A DNA stretch of 34,855 bases from contig CADCPM010000015.1 of assembly GCA_902803315.1 (NCBI GenBank), positions 1 to 34,855 on the forward strand. Reading direction: 5' to 3'. The position numbers and the translations under genes are program-made. The DNA is from an uncultured Coriobacteriaceae bacterium. Lineage in GTDB: Bacteria; Actinomycetota; Coriobacteriia; Coriobacteriales; Atopobiaceae. The notes under the pieces were generated by a model. The model was not told the origin of the DNA, searched no databases, and worked only from the letters and a program-made list of their open reading frames with translations. Shown here in pieces: positions 1 through 8,214 of the stretch. Within the stretch, counting starts at the first letter, position 1; every line of letters starts with the position of its first letter.

Positions 1-306
1 GATAAGACTATCCATCTCATCGGCGGACACGTCGTCGAAGGAAAAGACGGACGTGTTCTGAATCTCACTCAAAAGTGGACCCCTTTCAAAACGGGGCCCC
101 GGTCGTCATGATCGCTGCCAACAGATATTTGGAAACCAACATGTACTCGGGGGCCAACAGATACAGGTGCATGACAGGTAAAGTCATGCGTTCTTAAGAG
201 TACGGGTTTGAAAGCATAATTTCAAGATGCGACACAGTATTTTTGTGAAGTTCTCGGGAGCCTACTGCCGGGCACGCTTCCCCCGAGGGTCAGGAGGCGC
301 CGGGCG

Positions 307-458
307 CACTTTTCGCTCCGCAGACGTCCCCACCGTGCGCACTTTTCCGGAGGCCGGAAGGCGCCATGTCCACTTTTCACTCCGCAGACATCCCCACCGT
401 GCGCACAAATGGCCAATTTGTGCGCACGGTGGGGGAAGTTCTGGGCCGAAAAGTGGAC
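307..458. repeat. Composite direct and inverted repeat
   Basis: A 36-base unit at 307-342 is repeated at 371-406 with two mismatches; both contain CACTTTTC, CTCCGCAGAC and CCCACCGTGCGCAC. The second copy continues into a perfect 19-bp inverted repeat (392-410 and 416-434, loop GGCCA). Outside this, GTCCACTTTTC (368-378) pairs with GAAAAGTGGAC (448-458). The nested structure resembles a miniature mobile element or a REP-like element; no transposase is present to decide. Confidence 0.7.
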
Positions 459-484
459 ACGGCAGACTCACGGGCTTGCTAGAT

Positions 485-528
485 GTCCGATTCTATCGGC
501 AGCCCTCCCGACGCCGATAGAATCGGAC
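485..528. terminator. 16-bp hairpin after rnfB, probable operon terminator
   Basis: Bases 485-500 and 513-528 are perfectly complementary (16 bp) around a 12-base loop. The hairpin begins one base beyond the rnfB stop codon, where a terminator or 3' end-stabilising structure of the rnf operon is expected. There is no U-run after the stem on the minus strand, so intrinsic termination is not assured. Confidence 0.6.
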
Positions 529-529
529 G

Positions 530-1351
530 TTACGAATGCTCCACCCAAGCCAGAGGATAGATGGCGCCTTCGGGGCACACGCCCATGCACGCCTTGCATC
601 CCACGCACTCGGCCACGTCGATCCTCGCCACGTTGTTCTCTACGGTAATGCACTTCTTTGGACAAACCTTTACGCAACGGCGACATCCTATGCAGGTGTT
701 AGCGCAGGCATCCTTTGCCTGCTTTCCCATGAGCGTGTTGTGGCACAGGACGAACGACACCTCATCCACGTCGCTCTTAACCTGCAGGCTAATGAGGTGA
801 CGAGGGCAAATGGTGGTGCAAAGGCCACACCCTATGCAAACGGCGGGATCCACCACCGCCACGTGGTTTCGATTGAGCGTGATGGCGTTGTAGGGACATG
901 CCTCCATGCAGTCGCCGTAGCCAATGCAGCCATCGGTGCAACCATCGGATATGTGCCCCATCGTGGAGTAGATTCGGCAGCTCTGCACACCCTCGTAACC
1001 TTCGCGCTCCTTGAGCACGATGCGGTCCTTGGTTCCCCTGCATGCCACGATGGCGCGCTTGACCACCACGTCCCCGGCATCCACACCCAAATACGAGGCG
1101 ATCTTCTGCGCGGTCTCGGGACCTCCTGGCCCACATGAGTTGCAGGCAGCGCCCTCCAGCATGGCCTTGGCGTAGCCCTCGCAACCCGGATACCCGCACG
1201 ATCCGCAGTTCGCCCCTGGAAGCATCTCCACGATCTCGCCCAAGCGCTCGTCCTCATCGACGGCAAGGACCCTTGAGGAGACAACCAATATGATTGCGCC
1301 AACGAGTCCGATTCCAGCAACCAGCAGTATCGTAAGCAACACGGTGTTCAT
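530..1351 (-). CDS. rnfB: Rnf complex subunit B, polyferredoxin
   Basis: Electron-transfer subunit of the Rnf ferredoxin:NAD+ oxidoreductase, taking electrons from reduced ferredoxin at the cytoplasmic side. The 273-residue protein starts with a membrane anchor (about residues 3-27), followed by the RnfB-type cluster motif CGSCGYPGC, then four ferredoxin-like cysteine groups: CIGYGDCMEACP, CIGCGLCTTICP, CIGCRRCVKVCP and CVGCKACMGVCP. The last lies close to the C-terminus. The start at 1351 is chosen because GGGAG stands just upstream and MNTVLL begins the hydrophobic anchor; an upstream extension to 1384 has no such site. It is the last gene of the operon, 10 bases after rnfA, and is followed by a hairpin. 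Multiple C-terminal ferredoxin domains are usual for RnfB of anaerobic Gram-positives. Confidence 0.96.
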   Translation of the reverse strand: MNTVLLTILLVAGIGLVGAIILVVSSRVLAVDEDERLGEIVEMLPGANCGSCGYPGCEGYAKAMLEGAACNSCGPGGPETAQKIASYLGVDAGDVVVKRAIVACRGTKDRIVLKEREGYEGVQSCRIYSTMGHISDGCTDGCIGYGDCMEACPYNAITLNRNHVAVVDPAVCIGCGLCTTICPRHLISLQVKSDVDEVSFVLCHNTLMGKQAKDACANTCIGCRRCVKVCPKKCITVENNVARIDVAECVGCKACMGVCPEGAIYPLAWVEHS

Positions 1352-1361
1352 GGACATCTCC

Positions 1362-1952
1362 CTATGCGCCAAACAAATGGTCAACGACGCCAGCGAATCC
1401 CATAAAGCTCATGGCCACGATGGCTGCGGATATGAGCGTAATGGGCATGCCGCGAAACGACTCGGGAGGCTCAGCTTCCTCAACGCGACGGCGAACGCCA
1501 CTAAAGAGCACCATGGCAAGTAGAAAGCCCAATCCGGCGCCAAGTCCCGCCACCAGCGCCTCGGGATAGGTATAGCCCTCGTCGATGGCAAGGATCGCCA
1601 CGCCCAACACAGCGCAGTTGGTGGTGATGAGCGGAAGATAGACGCCCAGCGAAGCATGCAGCGCAGGGATGAACCTCTTGATCGCCATCTCCAAAAGCTG
1701 CACCAGCGTCGCTATTACCAGGATGAATGCGATGGTTTGCAGGTACTCCAAGTGCCATGCCACAAGCAGCTGCTGAATGGGCCACGTTACCGCCACGGCC
1801 AGCACCATAACGAGCGTAACCGCACATCCCATTCCCACGGCAGAGTCAAACTTCTTCGACACGCCCAGGAAGGGGCAGATGCCCAGGAACTTTACGAGTA
1901 CGAAGTTGTTGACCAAGAGCATGCCAAACAATATTGATGCATATGCGGCCAT
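1362..1952 (-). CDS. rnfA: Rnf complex membrane subunit A
   Basis: Integral membrane subunit (196 residues, about six membrane segments) of the Rnf ion-translocating complex, homologous to NqrE. The conserved family segments LVNNFVLVKFLGICPFLGVS near the N-terminus and LPLITTNCAVLGVAI near residue 110 are visible; the cysteines in these inverted half-repeats hold an iron centre between RnfA and RnfE in the family. The start codon shares one base with the rnfE stop (TGATG), so the two are probably translationally coupled. A GGGGAGG site lies inside the end of rnfE. Confidence 0.96.
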   Translation of the reverse strand: MAAYASILFGMLLVNNFVLVKFLGICPFLGVSKKFDSAVGMGCAVTLVMVLAVAVTWPIQQLLVAWHLEYLQTIAFILVIATLVQLLEMAIKRFIPALHASLGVYLPLITTNCAVLGVAILAIDEGYTYPEALVAGLGAGLGFLLAMVLFSGVRRRVEEAEPPESFRGMPITLISAAIVAMSFMGFAGVVDHLFGA

Positions 1953-2749
1953 CAGCGCTCGCCTCCCCTCTTCTGTAGGTCGCGCTCGGTGAGCTCCTTA
2001 TCCAAGCGCTCGTAGAGCTGCTCCCTTGCGCAATCCTCGTAGGTCGGTTCTCCGATTCCGCAGTCGAGCGGACAGGCGGCGCATAGGCTCTGCGAGGGTC
2101 CGGTCGCCGCGGCCGCGGCTTTGTTACCCTTGCGATGCTCGATCCACACCGTAAGCGCTATAAGAGCGCCCAACACCGCAAAGCCGCCAGCTGGCATGAC
2201 CATAATGAGCATGGGCTCCACCGAGGAGGGCAGCACCTGAATGCCCATAAACGTGCCCGCGCCCAAAACCTCGCGTATGGCCGACATGAGCACGAGCGCA
2301 ATGGTAAAGCCGGCGCCCATTCCCAAGCCGTCCAGCGCAGCCTGTGCCGGACCGTGCTTGGAGGCGAACATCTCGGCGCGTCCCAGCACGATGCAGTTAA
2401 CCACGATAAGCGGCAGGTAGATGCCCAGCGCCTCGTCCAATGCAGGCAGGTATGCCTCCACCAGCATCATGACGAGCGTCACGAAGCTTGCTATAACGAT
2501 AATATACGCAGGTATGCGCACCGTAGCGGGTATGACCTTGCGCAGCAGCGACACAACGACGCCGGAGCACACGAGCACGAAGGTAGTCGCCACGCCCATG
2601 CCCAACCCATTAAAAACGGCGGTCGTAACGGCCAGCATGGGACAAAGTCCCAGCATCTGCCTAAACGCGGGATTCTCCTTGAGAAGGCCCTTGGAGAAGG
2701 TGTCGAGCGGTCTCGGTTGCGCGGAATCACGCGTAGATTGCTCTGCCAT
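1952..2749 (-). CDS. rnfE: Rnf complex membrane subunit E with cysteine-rich tail
   Basis: Membrane subunit homologous to NqrD, with about six membrane segments and the family sequences NPAFRQMLGLCPMLAVT and LPLIVVNCIVLGRAE. It partners RnfA in carrying the intramembrane iron centre. At 265 residues it is longer than typical RnfE (roughly 195-235). The extra length is a hydrophilic C-terminal tail holding a cysteine group (C223, C226, C230, C240; CAACPLDC plus a later Cys) and a charged helical end. The tail may bind a metal or cluster on the cytoplasmic face, but this is inference. The start at 2749 has GGAGGTGAG upstream, two bases after the rnfG stop. Confidence 0.93.
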   Translation of the reverse strand: MAEQSTRDSAQPRPLDTFSKGLLKENPAFRQMLGLCPMLAVTTAVFNGLGMGVATTFVLVCSGVVVSLLRKVIPATVRIPAYIIVIASFVTLVMMLVEAYLPALDEALGIYLPLIVVNCIVLGRAEMFASKHGPAQAALDGLGMGAGFTIALVLMSAIREVLGAGTFMGIQVLPSSVEPMLIMVMPAGGFAVLGALIALTVWIEHRKGNKAAAAATGPSQSLCAACPLDCGIGEPTYEDCAREQLYERLDKELTERDLQKRGGER

Positions 2750-2751
2750 GC

Positions 2752-3321
2752 TTAGCTCACCTCCGAATACGCCTGGACGGCAATGTTAAAGGCGGCGAGA
2801 GCTGCCTTGGACGAAATGGTGGCGCCGCTAATGAGGTCCACCGATCCGGCGTCAAGCGCCGCGGCAGGTTTGCCGATGTACTGCCCGATGTAGGACTCGT
2901 CCTCAATCTTCGTGCCGAGGCCCGGCGTCTCCTCGTCGGCAAGGGCTGCGACGTTGCGAACGGTGCCGACGTCGTCGAAGCCGACTATGAGCACGACCTC
3001 GCCACCGTAGCCCTTCGACTCCGCCACTACCACCGTTCCGACCTGGGCGCCCTGCGCGTCGAGCCCGCGCAACACGCCGGTGCACCCCTCCACGTCGCAC
3101 GGCACCTCCTCGAACGTCGATGCCTCCGGTATGAGCTGCGCGTAGGTTTGCTGCGCCTCCTGCTCAATGCGCGCGAGGGCAACGGGCTCGCTCACGTTGT
3201 GTACCAAGCCCAAGAGCGTCCCCGCCACCACGCAGATGGCGACGAGCACCAACACGGGCTTGATCGTCTGGAACAGGGAGGGTTTGTCTGCGCCCTGCGC
3301 ATGGTTAGCGTTGTTACTCAT
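2752..3321 (-). CDS. rnfG: Rnf complex FMN-binding subunit G
   Basis: Subunit carrying covalently bound FMN on the extracytoplasmic side of the complex. The protein has 189 residues with one N-terminal membrane segment (about 20-41) followed by an FMN-binding domain. The flavinylation site DLISGATIS lies near the C-terminus, with Thr168 as the residue expected to receive FMN from an ApbE-type transferase; no apbE gene is in this window. The start at 3321 follows AAGGAGGGGAGG with normal spacing and overlaps the end of rnfD by eight bases, which argues for coupled translation. Confidence 0.95.
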   Translation of the reverse strand: MSNNANHAQGADKPSLFQTIKPVLVLVAICVVAGTLLGLVHNVSEPVALARIEQEAQQTYAQLIPEASTFEEVPCDVEGCTGVLRGLDAQGAQVGTVVVAESKGYGGEVVLIVGFDDVGTVRNVAALADEETPGLGTKIEDESYIGQYIGKPAAALDAGSVDLISGATISSKAALAAFNIAVQAYSEVS

Positions 3322-4276
3322 CGCGGCCTCCCCTCCTTTTGCCCTCTCCACCAATGGGCGTGTTCTTGGTATGGAGGTCGATATAGGGAACCAGCAGGTT
3401 CATGAAGAGGATCGAGTATGCGACGCCCTCGTTGAGGTTTCCGAAGAAGCGAATGAGGCAGGTGATGAGGCCGCATCCGATGGCAAACAGGACCTTGCCC
3501 TTAACGGTTGCGGGCGAAGTGGTGTAGTCGGTTGCCATAAACACGGCACCCAGCAGCAACCCGCCCGAAAGCGCCTGCGCCACGGGGTCGTTGCCGGTAA
3601 GCAGGCTCAGCACGACCACCGTCGCCACATAGGCGACCGTCGTGTGCCAGCGTATCGTCTTCGTCACCAGCAGATAGACAAACCCGATGAGGATGGCCAA
3701 TGCGCTGGTCTCGCCCAGCACTCCCATGTGCAGGCCCAACAGCAGGTCCAAGTGAGAGAGCAGGTTTGTCATGGTGGAGGCAAGCGGAGTGGCGGAGCTC
3801 ACGACGTCCACCGATGTAAGGGTAAAGTGCGGGGCCACGAATGTGGTCATGGCAACGGGAAACGCCACTGCCAGGAAGATGCGTCCCACGATGGCGGGAT
3901 TCGCAAAGTTCTTGCCGATGCCCCCAAAGAGCTCTTTGGTCATGATTATGGCAACGAACGCCCCCACCACGACCATGTAGAGCGGTATGGTGGACGGCAG
4001 GTTGAAGGCAAGCAACACGCCCGTCACCGCCGCCGAAAGGTCACCGATGGTGTTTGGCAGCTTGCGAAGTCGACACCACAGGTACTCAAACCCCACGCAC
4101 GAAACAACCGAGACGGCAGTGACGATGAGCGCGGGCAAACCGAAGAGCGCCACGGACGCAATGAAGGCAGGTGCAAGCGCAATGAGCACGTTGCGCATGA
4201 TCACCTGCGTGGTAACGGGACTTGCGATTTGCGGCGCGGCAAGCAGCGCCAAAGGTTTCTTGGACTCTTCCGCCAT
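3314..4276 (-). CDS. rnfD: Rnf complex membrane subunit D, FMN-binding
   Basis: Polytopic membrane subunit (320 residues) homologous to NqrB, central to ion translocation. The second covalent flavin site of the complex is recognisable as VVSSATPLA, with Thr163 the likely FMN attachment residue. Hydrophobic segments follow one another from residue 28 to the end. The frame stays open upstream to 4498, but the start at 4276 is preferred because GGGAGGGG precedes it and the upstream extension is an antisense-like, Arg-rich sequence overlapping rnfC. It begins two bases after the rnfC stop. Confidence 0.95.
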   Translation of the reverse strand: MAEESKKPLALLAAPQIASPVTTQVIMRNVLIALAPAFIASVALFGLPALIVTAVSVVSCVGFEYLWCRLRKLPNTIGDLSAAVTGVLLAFNLPSTIPLYMVVVGAFVAIIMTKELFGGIGKNFANPAIVGRIFLAVAFPVAMTTFVAPHFTLTSVDVVSSATPLASTMTNLLSHLDLLLGLHMGVLGETSALAILIGFVYLLVTKTIRWHTTVAYVATVVVLSLLTGNDPVAQALSGGLLLGAVFMATDYTTSPATVKGKVLFAIGCGLITCLIRFFGNLNEGVAYSILFMNLLVPYIDLHTKNTPIGGEGKRRGGRDE

Positions 4277-4278
4277 GG

Positions 4279-5625
4279 CTATCCCCTCCCCTTCGCCTTG
4301 CGTTGCTCGGCGCGCAGCATCGCGCGCGCCAGGCGCGTGGCTTGCGCGAGCGGCTGTCGGGCCGGACACACATAGGAGCAGGTTCCGCACTCCACGCACA
4401 GATCGGCCATGAGCTCGTCGAGCTCGGCCACGTCGCGCCGCAGGTAGGCCTTCTGGATGTTTATGGGAGCCAGGTGTATGGGACATGAGTCGATGCACTT
4501 GTCACAGCGAATGCAAGCGGTTGTGTGAGGCGTGTACACGCCATCCTCGCCAAATGCGAGCAGACCGCTGTTTGCGCGCACGATGGGGCTGTCGAGCTCT
4601 ACCTGCGTGACGCCCATCATCGGTCCGCCGATGACCACCTTGGCAGGGTCGCAGACAAGCCCGCAGTACTCCAAGATCTCGGATATGGGCGTGCCGATGA
4701 ACACCTCCAGGTTTTGGGGCCTCTGCACGGCATCGCCCATCACCGTAATGCGCCGCTTGGTAAGCGGTACGCCATCGCGCAGGTAACGCCCAATCTCGGA
4801 CATGGTCGTGACGTTGAACAGCAGCGCGCCCACGTCGGTAAGATGGCCCCCGCGCGGTACCGAGCGACCCGTAACGTTGCGCAGGATCACACGGCTCGCG
4901 CCCTGCGGATAGCGTGCGGGCAGGACGAAGACGTCTATGCGCTCGTCGTCCGCAGCGGCAGAGCGCAGCAGCTCGATGGCCTTGGGCTTATTGTCCTCGA
5001 TGCATATGAGCGAGCGCGGAACGCCCGAAAGGTCCAGGCAGGCCTTTATGCCCTCGAGCAGCGTGTCCGGCCGCTCGACCATCTCGCGATAGTCGCTGGA
5101 GAGGTAGGGTTCGCACTCGGCACCGTTTACCAGCCACGTATCGATGTTCGTAAGGTCTGTGTCCATCTTGAGCCATGTGGGAAAGCCGGCACCGCCCAAG
5201 CCCACGATGCCGCTGTGACGCACCGCCTCAACAAGGCTTGCGTAGTCTGTGACCTCGGGCCGATGCAAGGACGCATCCATGGTCTGCTCGCCGTCTGGCT
5301 CTATGATTACCGCTTCGCTCGACCAGCCGTTGGAATAGTGGATGGTGCGTATCTGCTTTACCGTACCCGAGACTGGCGAAAAGATGTCGCAGGTCATTCG
5401 TGCGTCCGCATGTCCCACAAGCGTTCCGACGTCCACGTGTGCCCTGCGCTTAACCTGCGGCTTGCATGCCGCGCCCACATGCTGCTGCATGGGCAATATT
5501 ATTTGCTTTGGCAGAGGCATGCGCTCCGTTTGCATCTCTGCCGTTGCTTTGTTGTGCGCAATATGTATGCCGCGCAGCTCAACGGAGCCACGCCGCGAAG
5601 GCGCACCTCTTCCGAAAAGTCCCAT
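4279..5625 (-). CDS. rnfC: Rnf complex subunit C, NADH/flavin and Fe-S binding
   Basis: Peripheral subunit that carries out NAD+ reduction. The 448-residue protein has the N-terminal RnfC barrel-sandwich segment (LPLPKQIILPMQQHVGA region), a flavin/NAD-binding middle with GLGGAGFPTWLK, an SLBB-like region, and two C-terminal 4Fe-4S groups, CIRCDKCIDSCP (371-382) and CVECGTCSYVCP (410-421). The start at 5625 matches the expected N-terminus; the GGGGAGG upstream is unusually close to the ATG (two bases), and no better site exists for the longer frame to 5688. First gene of the rnfCDGEAB operon, transcribed from the region holding the palindromic repeats at 5740-5917. Confidence 0.95.
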   Translation of the reverse strand: MGLFGRGAPSRRGSVELRGIHIAHNKATAEMQTERMPLPKQIILPMQQHVGAACKPQVKRRAHVDVGTLVGHADARMTCDIFSPVSGTVKQIRTIHYSNGWSSEAVIIEPDGEQTMDASLHRPEVTDYASLVEAVRHSGIVGLGGAGFPTWLKMDTDLTNIDTWLVNGAECEPYLSSDYREMVERPDTLLEGIKACLDLSGVPRSLICIEDNKPKAIELLRSAAADDERIDVFVLPARYPQGASRVILRNVTGRSVPRGGHLTDVGALLFNVTTMSEIGRYLRDGVPLTKRRITVMGDAVQRPQNLEVFIGTPISEILEYCGLVCDPAKVVIGGPMMGVTQVELDSPIVRANSGLLAFGEDGVYTPHTTACIRCDKCIDSCPIHLAPINIQKAYLRRDVAELDELMADLCVECGTCSYVCPARQPLAQATRLARAMLRAEQRKAKGRG

Positions 5626-5739
5626 ATCCTCCCCATGTGTATTCTTATTGCCCCGCTCGACACTATAGTAACCGCAGCATGCAGCCAAACCGTTCGAGAT
5701 TCGTAGACGAAGTGAAAATTGCCTCCTCGACTGCTCGAG

Positions 5740-5798
5740 CGTCCGTGGCTCCGCGCTCGCTTCGCTCGCTCACTTCGTGAGTCGATGCTTGCCGGACG
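5740..5798. repeat. Palindromic repeat family A, copy 1
   Basis: Contains the conserved core at 5747-5784, including CGCTCGCTTCGCTCGCTCAC and the small hairpin CTCACTTCGTGAG. Its outer arms are short and specific to this locus: CGTCCG at 5740-5745 pairs with CGGACG at 5793-5798. It lies between the end of the M13 peptidase gene and the start of rnfC, both on the minus strand. Confidence 0.75.
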
Positions 5799-5813
5799 GG
5801 CGCCCTCGGCCCG

Positions 5814-5917
5814 CTCGTGCCCGCACCCGCGCCCGCACCGCAGGCGGCTCCGCGCTCGCTTCGCTCGCTCACTTCGTGAGTCGCCGCATGCGGTGCGGGC
5901 GCGGGTGCGGGCACGAG
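5814..5917. repeat. Palindromic repeat family A, copy 2, 29-bp arms
   Basis: Perfect 29-bp inverted repeat (5814-5842 and 5889-5917) around a 46-base loop made of the family A core. The arms are GC-only in long stretches and unrelated in sequence to those of the other copies. It lies eight bases after the M13 peptidase stop codon, so in the minus-strand transcript it would form a very stable hairpin at the 3' end, acting as a terminator or mRNA stabiliser. Confidence 0.85.
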
Positions 5918-5924
5918 CCTACGC

Positions 5925-8126
5925 TTACCACACCGAGATGCGGTCCTTCGGAGCGAGCCACATGCCATCGCCCCCCTTGATACCGTAAGTCTCGAAGAAC
6001 TTGTCGAACTCGCGTAATGGCACGTTGACTCTATCGCGGTCGAGGGGGTGGTTGTCTGTGGCAATGAGCTCCCTCGCCGTGTCGAGTGTGGAAATACACG
6101 CCCACGCTCGTACATAGGCCCTAAAAAAGGCATCGTAGTCAAAGTTGGCATTCTTAGCCGCCAGCTGCATGACGACCTTCAAGCCGCCGAGGTCCGATAT
6201 GGCCTCGTCGCATACCACGGTGCCGTCGTAGGGACCTTCTCCCAAAGGATCGATGGCCGAGAAACACTGCCGCACCTTTGCAACACGCTCGTCAAACGCC
6301 TTGCGATCCTCATCGGTCCACCAGTTCTTGTATTTGCCGGCCTTGTCAAAATGCGCGCCCGTACTGTCAAAGGCATGGCTTATCTCGTGTCCCACCATGG
6401 TGGCGGTGCCAGCAAGAATCTGCTCATCAGTTGCCCCTTCGGGCCAATAGGGGCCTCCCAAGAACCCCGCGCCAATGACTACTGAGTTCGTGGTTACGGT
6501 GTAGTAGGCGTTGACTTCCATGCAGTCGCTCCAGTACGTGCCCTCGTCTGGGTTAAGGAGCAGATGCTGCTCCTGCTGCATCTCCAAATCGCGCAGGCGC
6601 CTGATTTCCGAGAAGAGCGTGCCACCCTCTTTGCGCGAGCGCACGGAAATTGAGCTGGTATCTGGCCATACTTCGGGATATCCCACCTGTATGTGAATCG
6701 CCTTGAGCTTGTCTATTGCGGCGTCGCGCGTCTTTTGGGAAAGCCACGTTTCGCCCGCGAGCATCTCCTCGTATTGGTCGACGACTCTCTGTACGAGTTC
6801 CTTGGCGCGCTCATTGAGCGATTCGTCATAGAAGTTGTCCACATACACCTTGGCGAAGCACGTCGGCAGCGTACTGTTCAACGTGCCCATGGCTGCTCGG
6901 CCGGCTTCGAGGTTGTAGAGCTCCTGCTCCTGGGCACTTAGCTCAACTGAGGTCTCCTCATCGCTCGTCGTCACGACGTCCGTCATGTAGTCCTCTGGCA
7001 AAAGGGAGGAGCCATCTGCGTAGAGCATGGCATCGTACGCATTCGAGTCGAGGATGGACGCGCTGTCGATGAGCAGGCCTATGAGCGCATGGGACTTGAA
7101 CAGGTCAAGGTTCTCTTTGGTATACAGGCGATTGATGGAGTCGAGCCATGATGCGTCGTAAACGTTATAGGAGGATGCATCCTCATAGCCATAGGTCTGC
7201 ACAATGCGCGCGAGCGGAAACCCCTTTGCATCGAGCGATTCCCACTGCTCGGGCGTATACTCCGCATAGCTGTCGGAACCATCGGAAAGACCTTCGCCAA
7301 CGAGTTGCTCGAGTGCGACGGCGTTCGCGATCACATCGCCGGCCTCCTCTTCCGAATAGCCCATGAGCTCAAGCATCCACCAGGCAAGTTCCACTTTTGC
7401 CGAGGCCGCTCGATATTGCTCGAGCGTTTCCTCTTGCTTTAGCTCGCTCTCTTGTGTGTTGAAGGAAACGAGGTTGAGGCTGGGAGGGCCAACCTCCAAC
7501 ACGTAGCCGTCCTTTGGAGCGCTCTGATCGTCGAGGTTGGTATACGCCACGAGGCCAAAGAGCGCCACCCCGTCCGTCTGCCCCTCCTCGTTGAGGCGCC
7601 AATTGGCAGTCAGGCGATAGTCGTCGGAGCAGAGCCACTGTGTGAACTCGTCCAGCGACTTTACTGCCTGCAAGCGCTTTACCAAAGGAACGAGCGGCTC
7701 CAGGCCATCCACATCGCGGCCATCCCAGTCCTCGAAGAGCCCATAGAGGTCGCGAAGGTTCTGCAGGTCCTCCGCATTGCTGCCACCAGTTATGCTCGTA
7801 TCCTCTATGAGCCCAAGCATCTGGTCGTTAATCTGATTCCCGCGCTGGACGGTGGTAGAGTCCTCAGTCACGCCCGACTCGTTTCGTTCCACGAGCCAAT
7901 CGTGCAAGACGCCTGTATAGAAGTCGTCCTGTATGCGGACCTTGTCATTCGCGGAAAGCGTGCCGGCAATGAAGTAGTCCTTCCAAGGAGTACCCGCCGC
8001 CGCCACATGCCCAGTCGCCTGAGCACTCTCCTGCGAAGGCGCCTGCGTGCCTGCGGGAACGGCGCATCCCACCACCAAAGCGCACGAAATGAGCACTGCC
8101 ATGACTCGGAGCAATTGCTTGGCCAT
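5925..8126 (-). CDS. M13 family zinc metallopeptidase, lipoprotein (PepO-like)
   Basis: Neprilysin-type (M13) endopeptidase anchored outside the membrane. The 733-residue protein opens with a lipoprotein signal ending in LVVGC (Cys21 lipidated), then a long N-terminal M13 domain. The catalytic domain shows zinc ligands HEISH (580-584) and Glu641 in DEAISDLGG, with Asp645 as the expected assisting residue, and substrate-binding NAYY. Two normally conserved positions differ: the family PAG after NAYY reads GAG, and the end reads ISVW. The frame is open to 8777, but that part is the out-of-frame shadow of tilS; the start at 8126 has AGAGGAG upstream. It lies 88 bases after tilS on the same strand and may be cotranscribed. 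Probable role is degradation of extracellular peptides. Confidence 0.93.
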   Translation of the reverse strand: MAKQLLRVMAVLISCALVVGCAVPAGTQAPSQESAQATGHVAAAGTPWKDYFIAGTLSANDKVRIQDDFYTGVLHDWLVERNESGVTEDSTTVQRGNQINDQMLGLIEDTSITGGSNAEDLQNLRDLYGLFEDWDGRDVDGLEPLVPLVKRLQAVKSLDEFTQWLCSDDYRLTANWRLNEEGQTDGVALFGLVAYTNLDDQSAPKDGYVLEVGPPSLNLVSFNTQESELKQEETLEQYRAASAKVELAWWMLELMGYSEEEAGDVIANAVALEQLVGEGLSDGSDSYAEYTPEQWESLDAKGFPLARIVQTYGYEDASSYNVYDASWLDSINRLYTKENLDLFKSHALIGLLIDSASILDSNAYDAMLYADGSSLLPEDYMTDVVTTSDEETSVELSAQEQELYNLEAGRAAMGTLNSTLPTCFAKVYVDNFYDESLNERAKELVQRVVDQYEEMLAGETWLSQKTRDAAIDKLKAIHIQVGYPEVWPDTSSISVRSRKEGGTLFSEIRRLRDLEMQQEQHLLLNPDEGTYWSDCMEVNAYYTVTTNSVVIGAGFLGGPYWPEGATDEQILAGTATMVGHEISHAFDSTGAHFDKAGKYKNWWTDEDRKAFDERVAKVRQCFSAIDPLGEGPYDGTVVCDEAISDLGGLKVVMQLAAKNANFDYDAFFRAYVRAWACISTLDTARELIATDNHPLDRDRVNVPLREFDKFFETYGIKGGDGMWLAPKDRISVW

Positions 8127-8214
8127 CTTCGCTCCTCTCTGCTCCTTTTTGATTGTGTAAATAATGCCAGTTGGAACCATGCAAAAGATGACTGTTGCCT
8201 TTGTACCGCTCTGG

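Larger units (their letters stand above)
1..529. other. Intergenic region rich in repeats, no supported gene
   Basis: No open frame here has a ribosome binding site or protein-like composition. The short frames overlapping 222-520 are translations of repeat DNA. The first 230 bases include GCCAACAGATA twice (118-128 and 153-163) and no recognisable coding fragment, although bases 1-75 stay open on both strands, so the edge of a gene or mobile element lying outside the window cannot be excluded. The repeats at 307-458 and the hairpin at 485-528 are listed separately. Confidence 0.5.

Noticed and set aside
3167..5706. Long plus-strand frames of about 400 residues opposite rnfC and rnfD
   Set aside because: Antisense shadows in high-GC DNA; the minus-strand genes have clear family motifs.
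5663..6151. 162-residue minus-strand frame with THEVSERSERGA-type repeats
   Set aside because: It is the translation of palindromic repeat copies 1 and 2 plus the end of the peptidase gene in another frame; no ribosome binding site.
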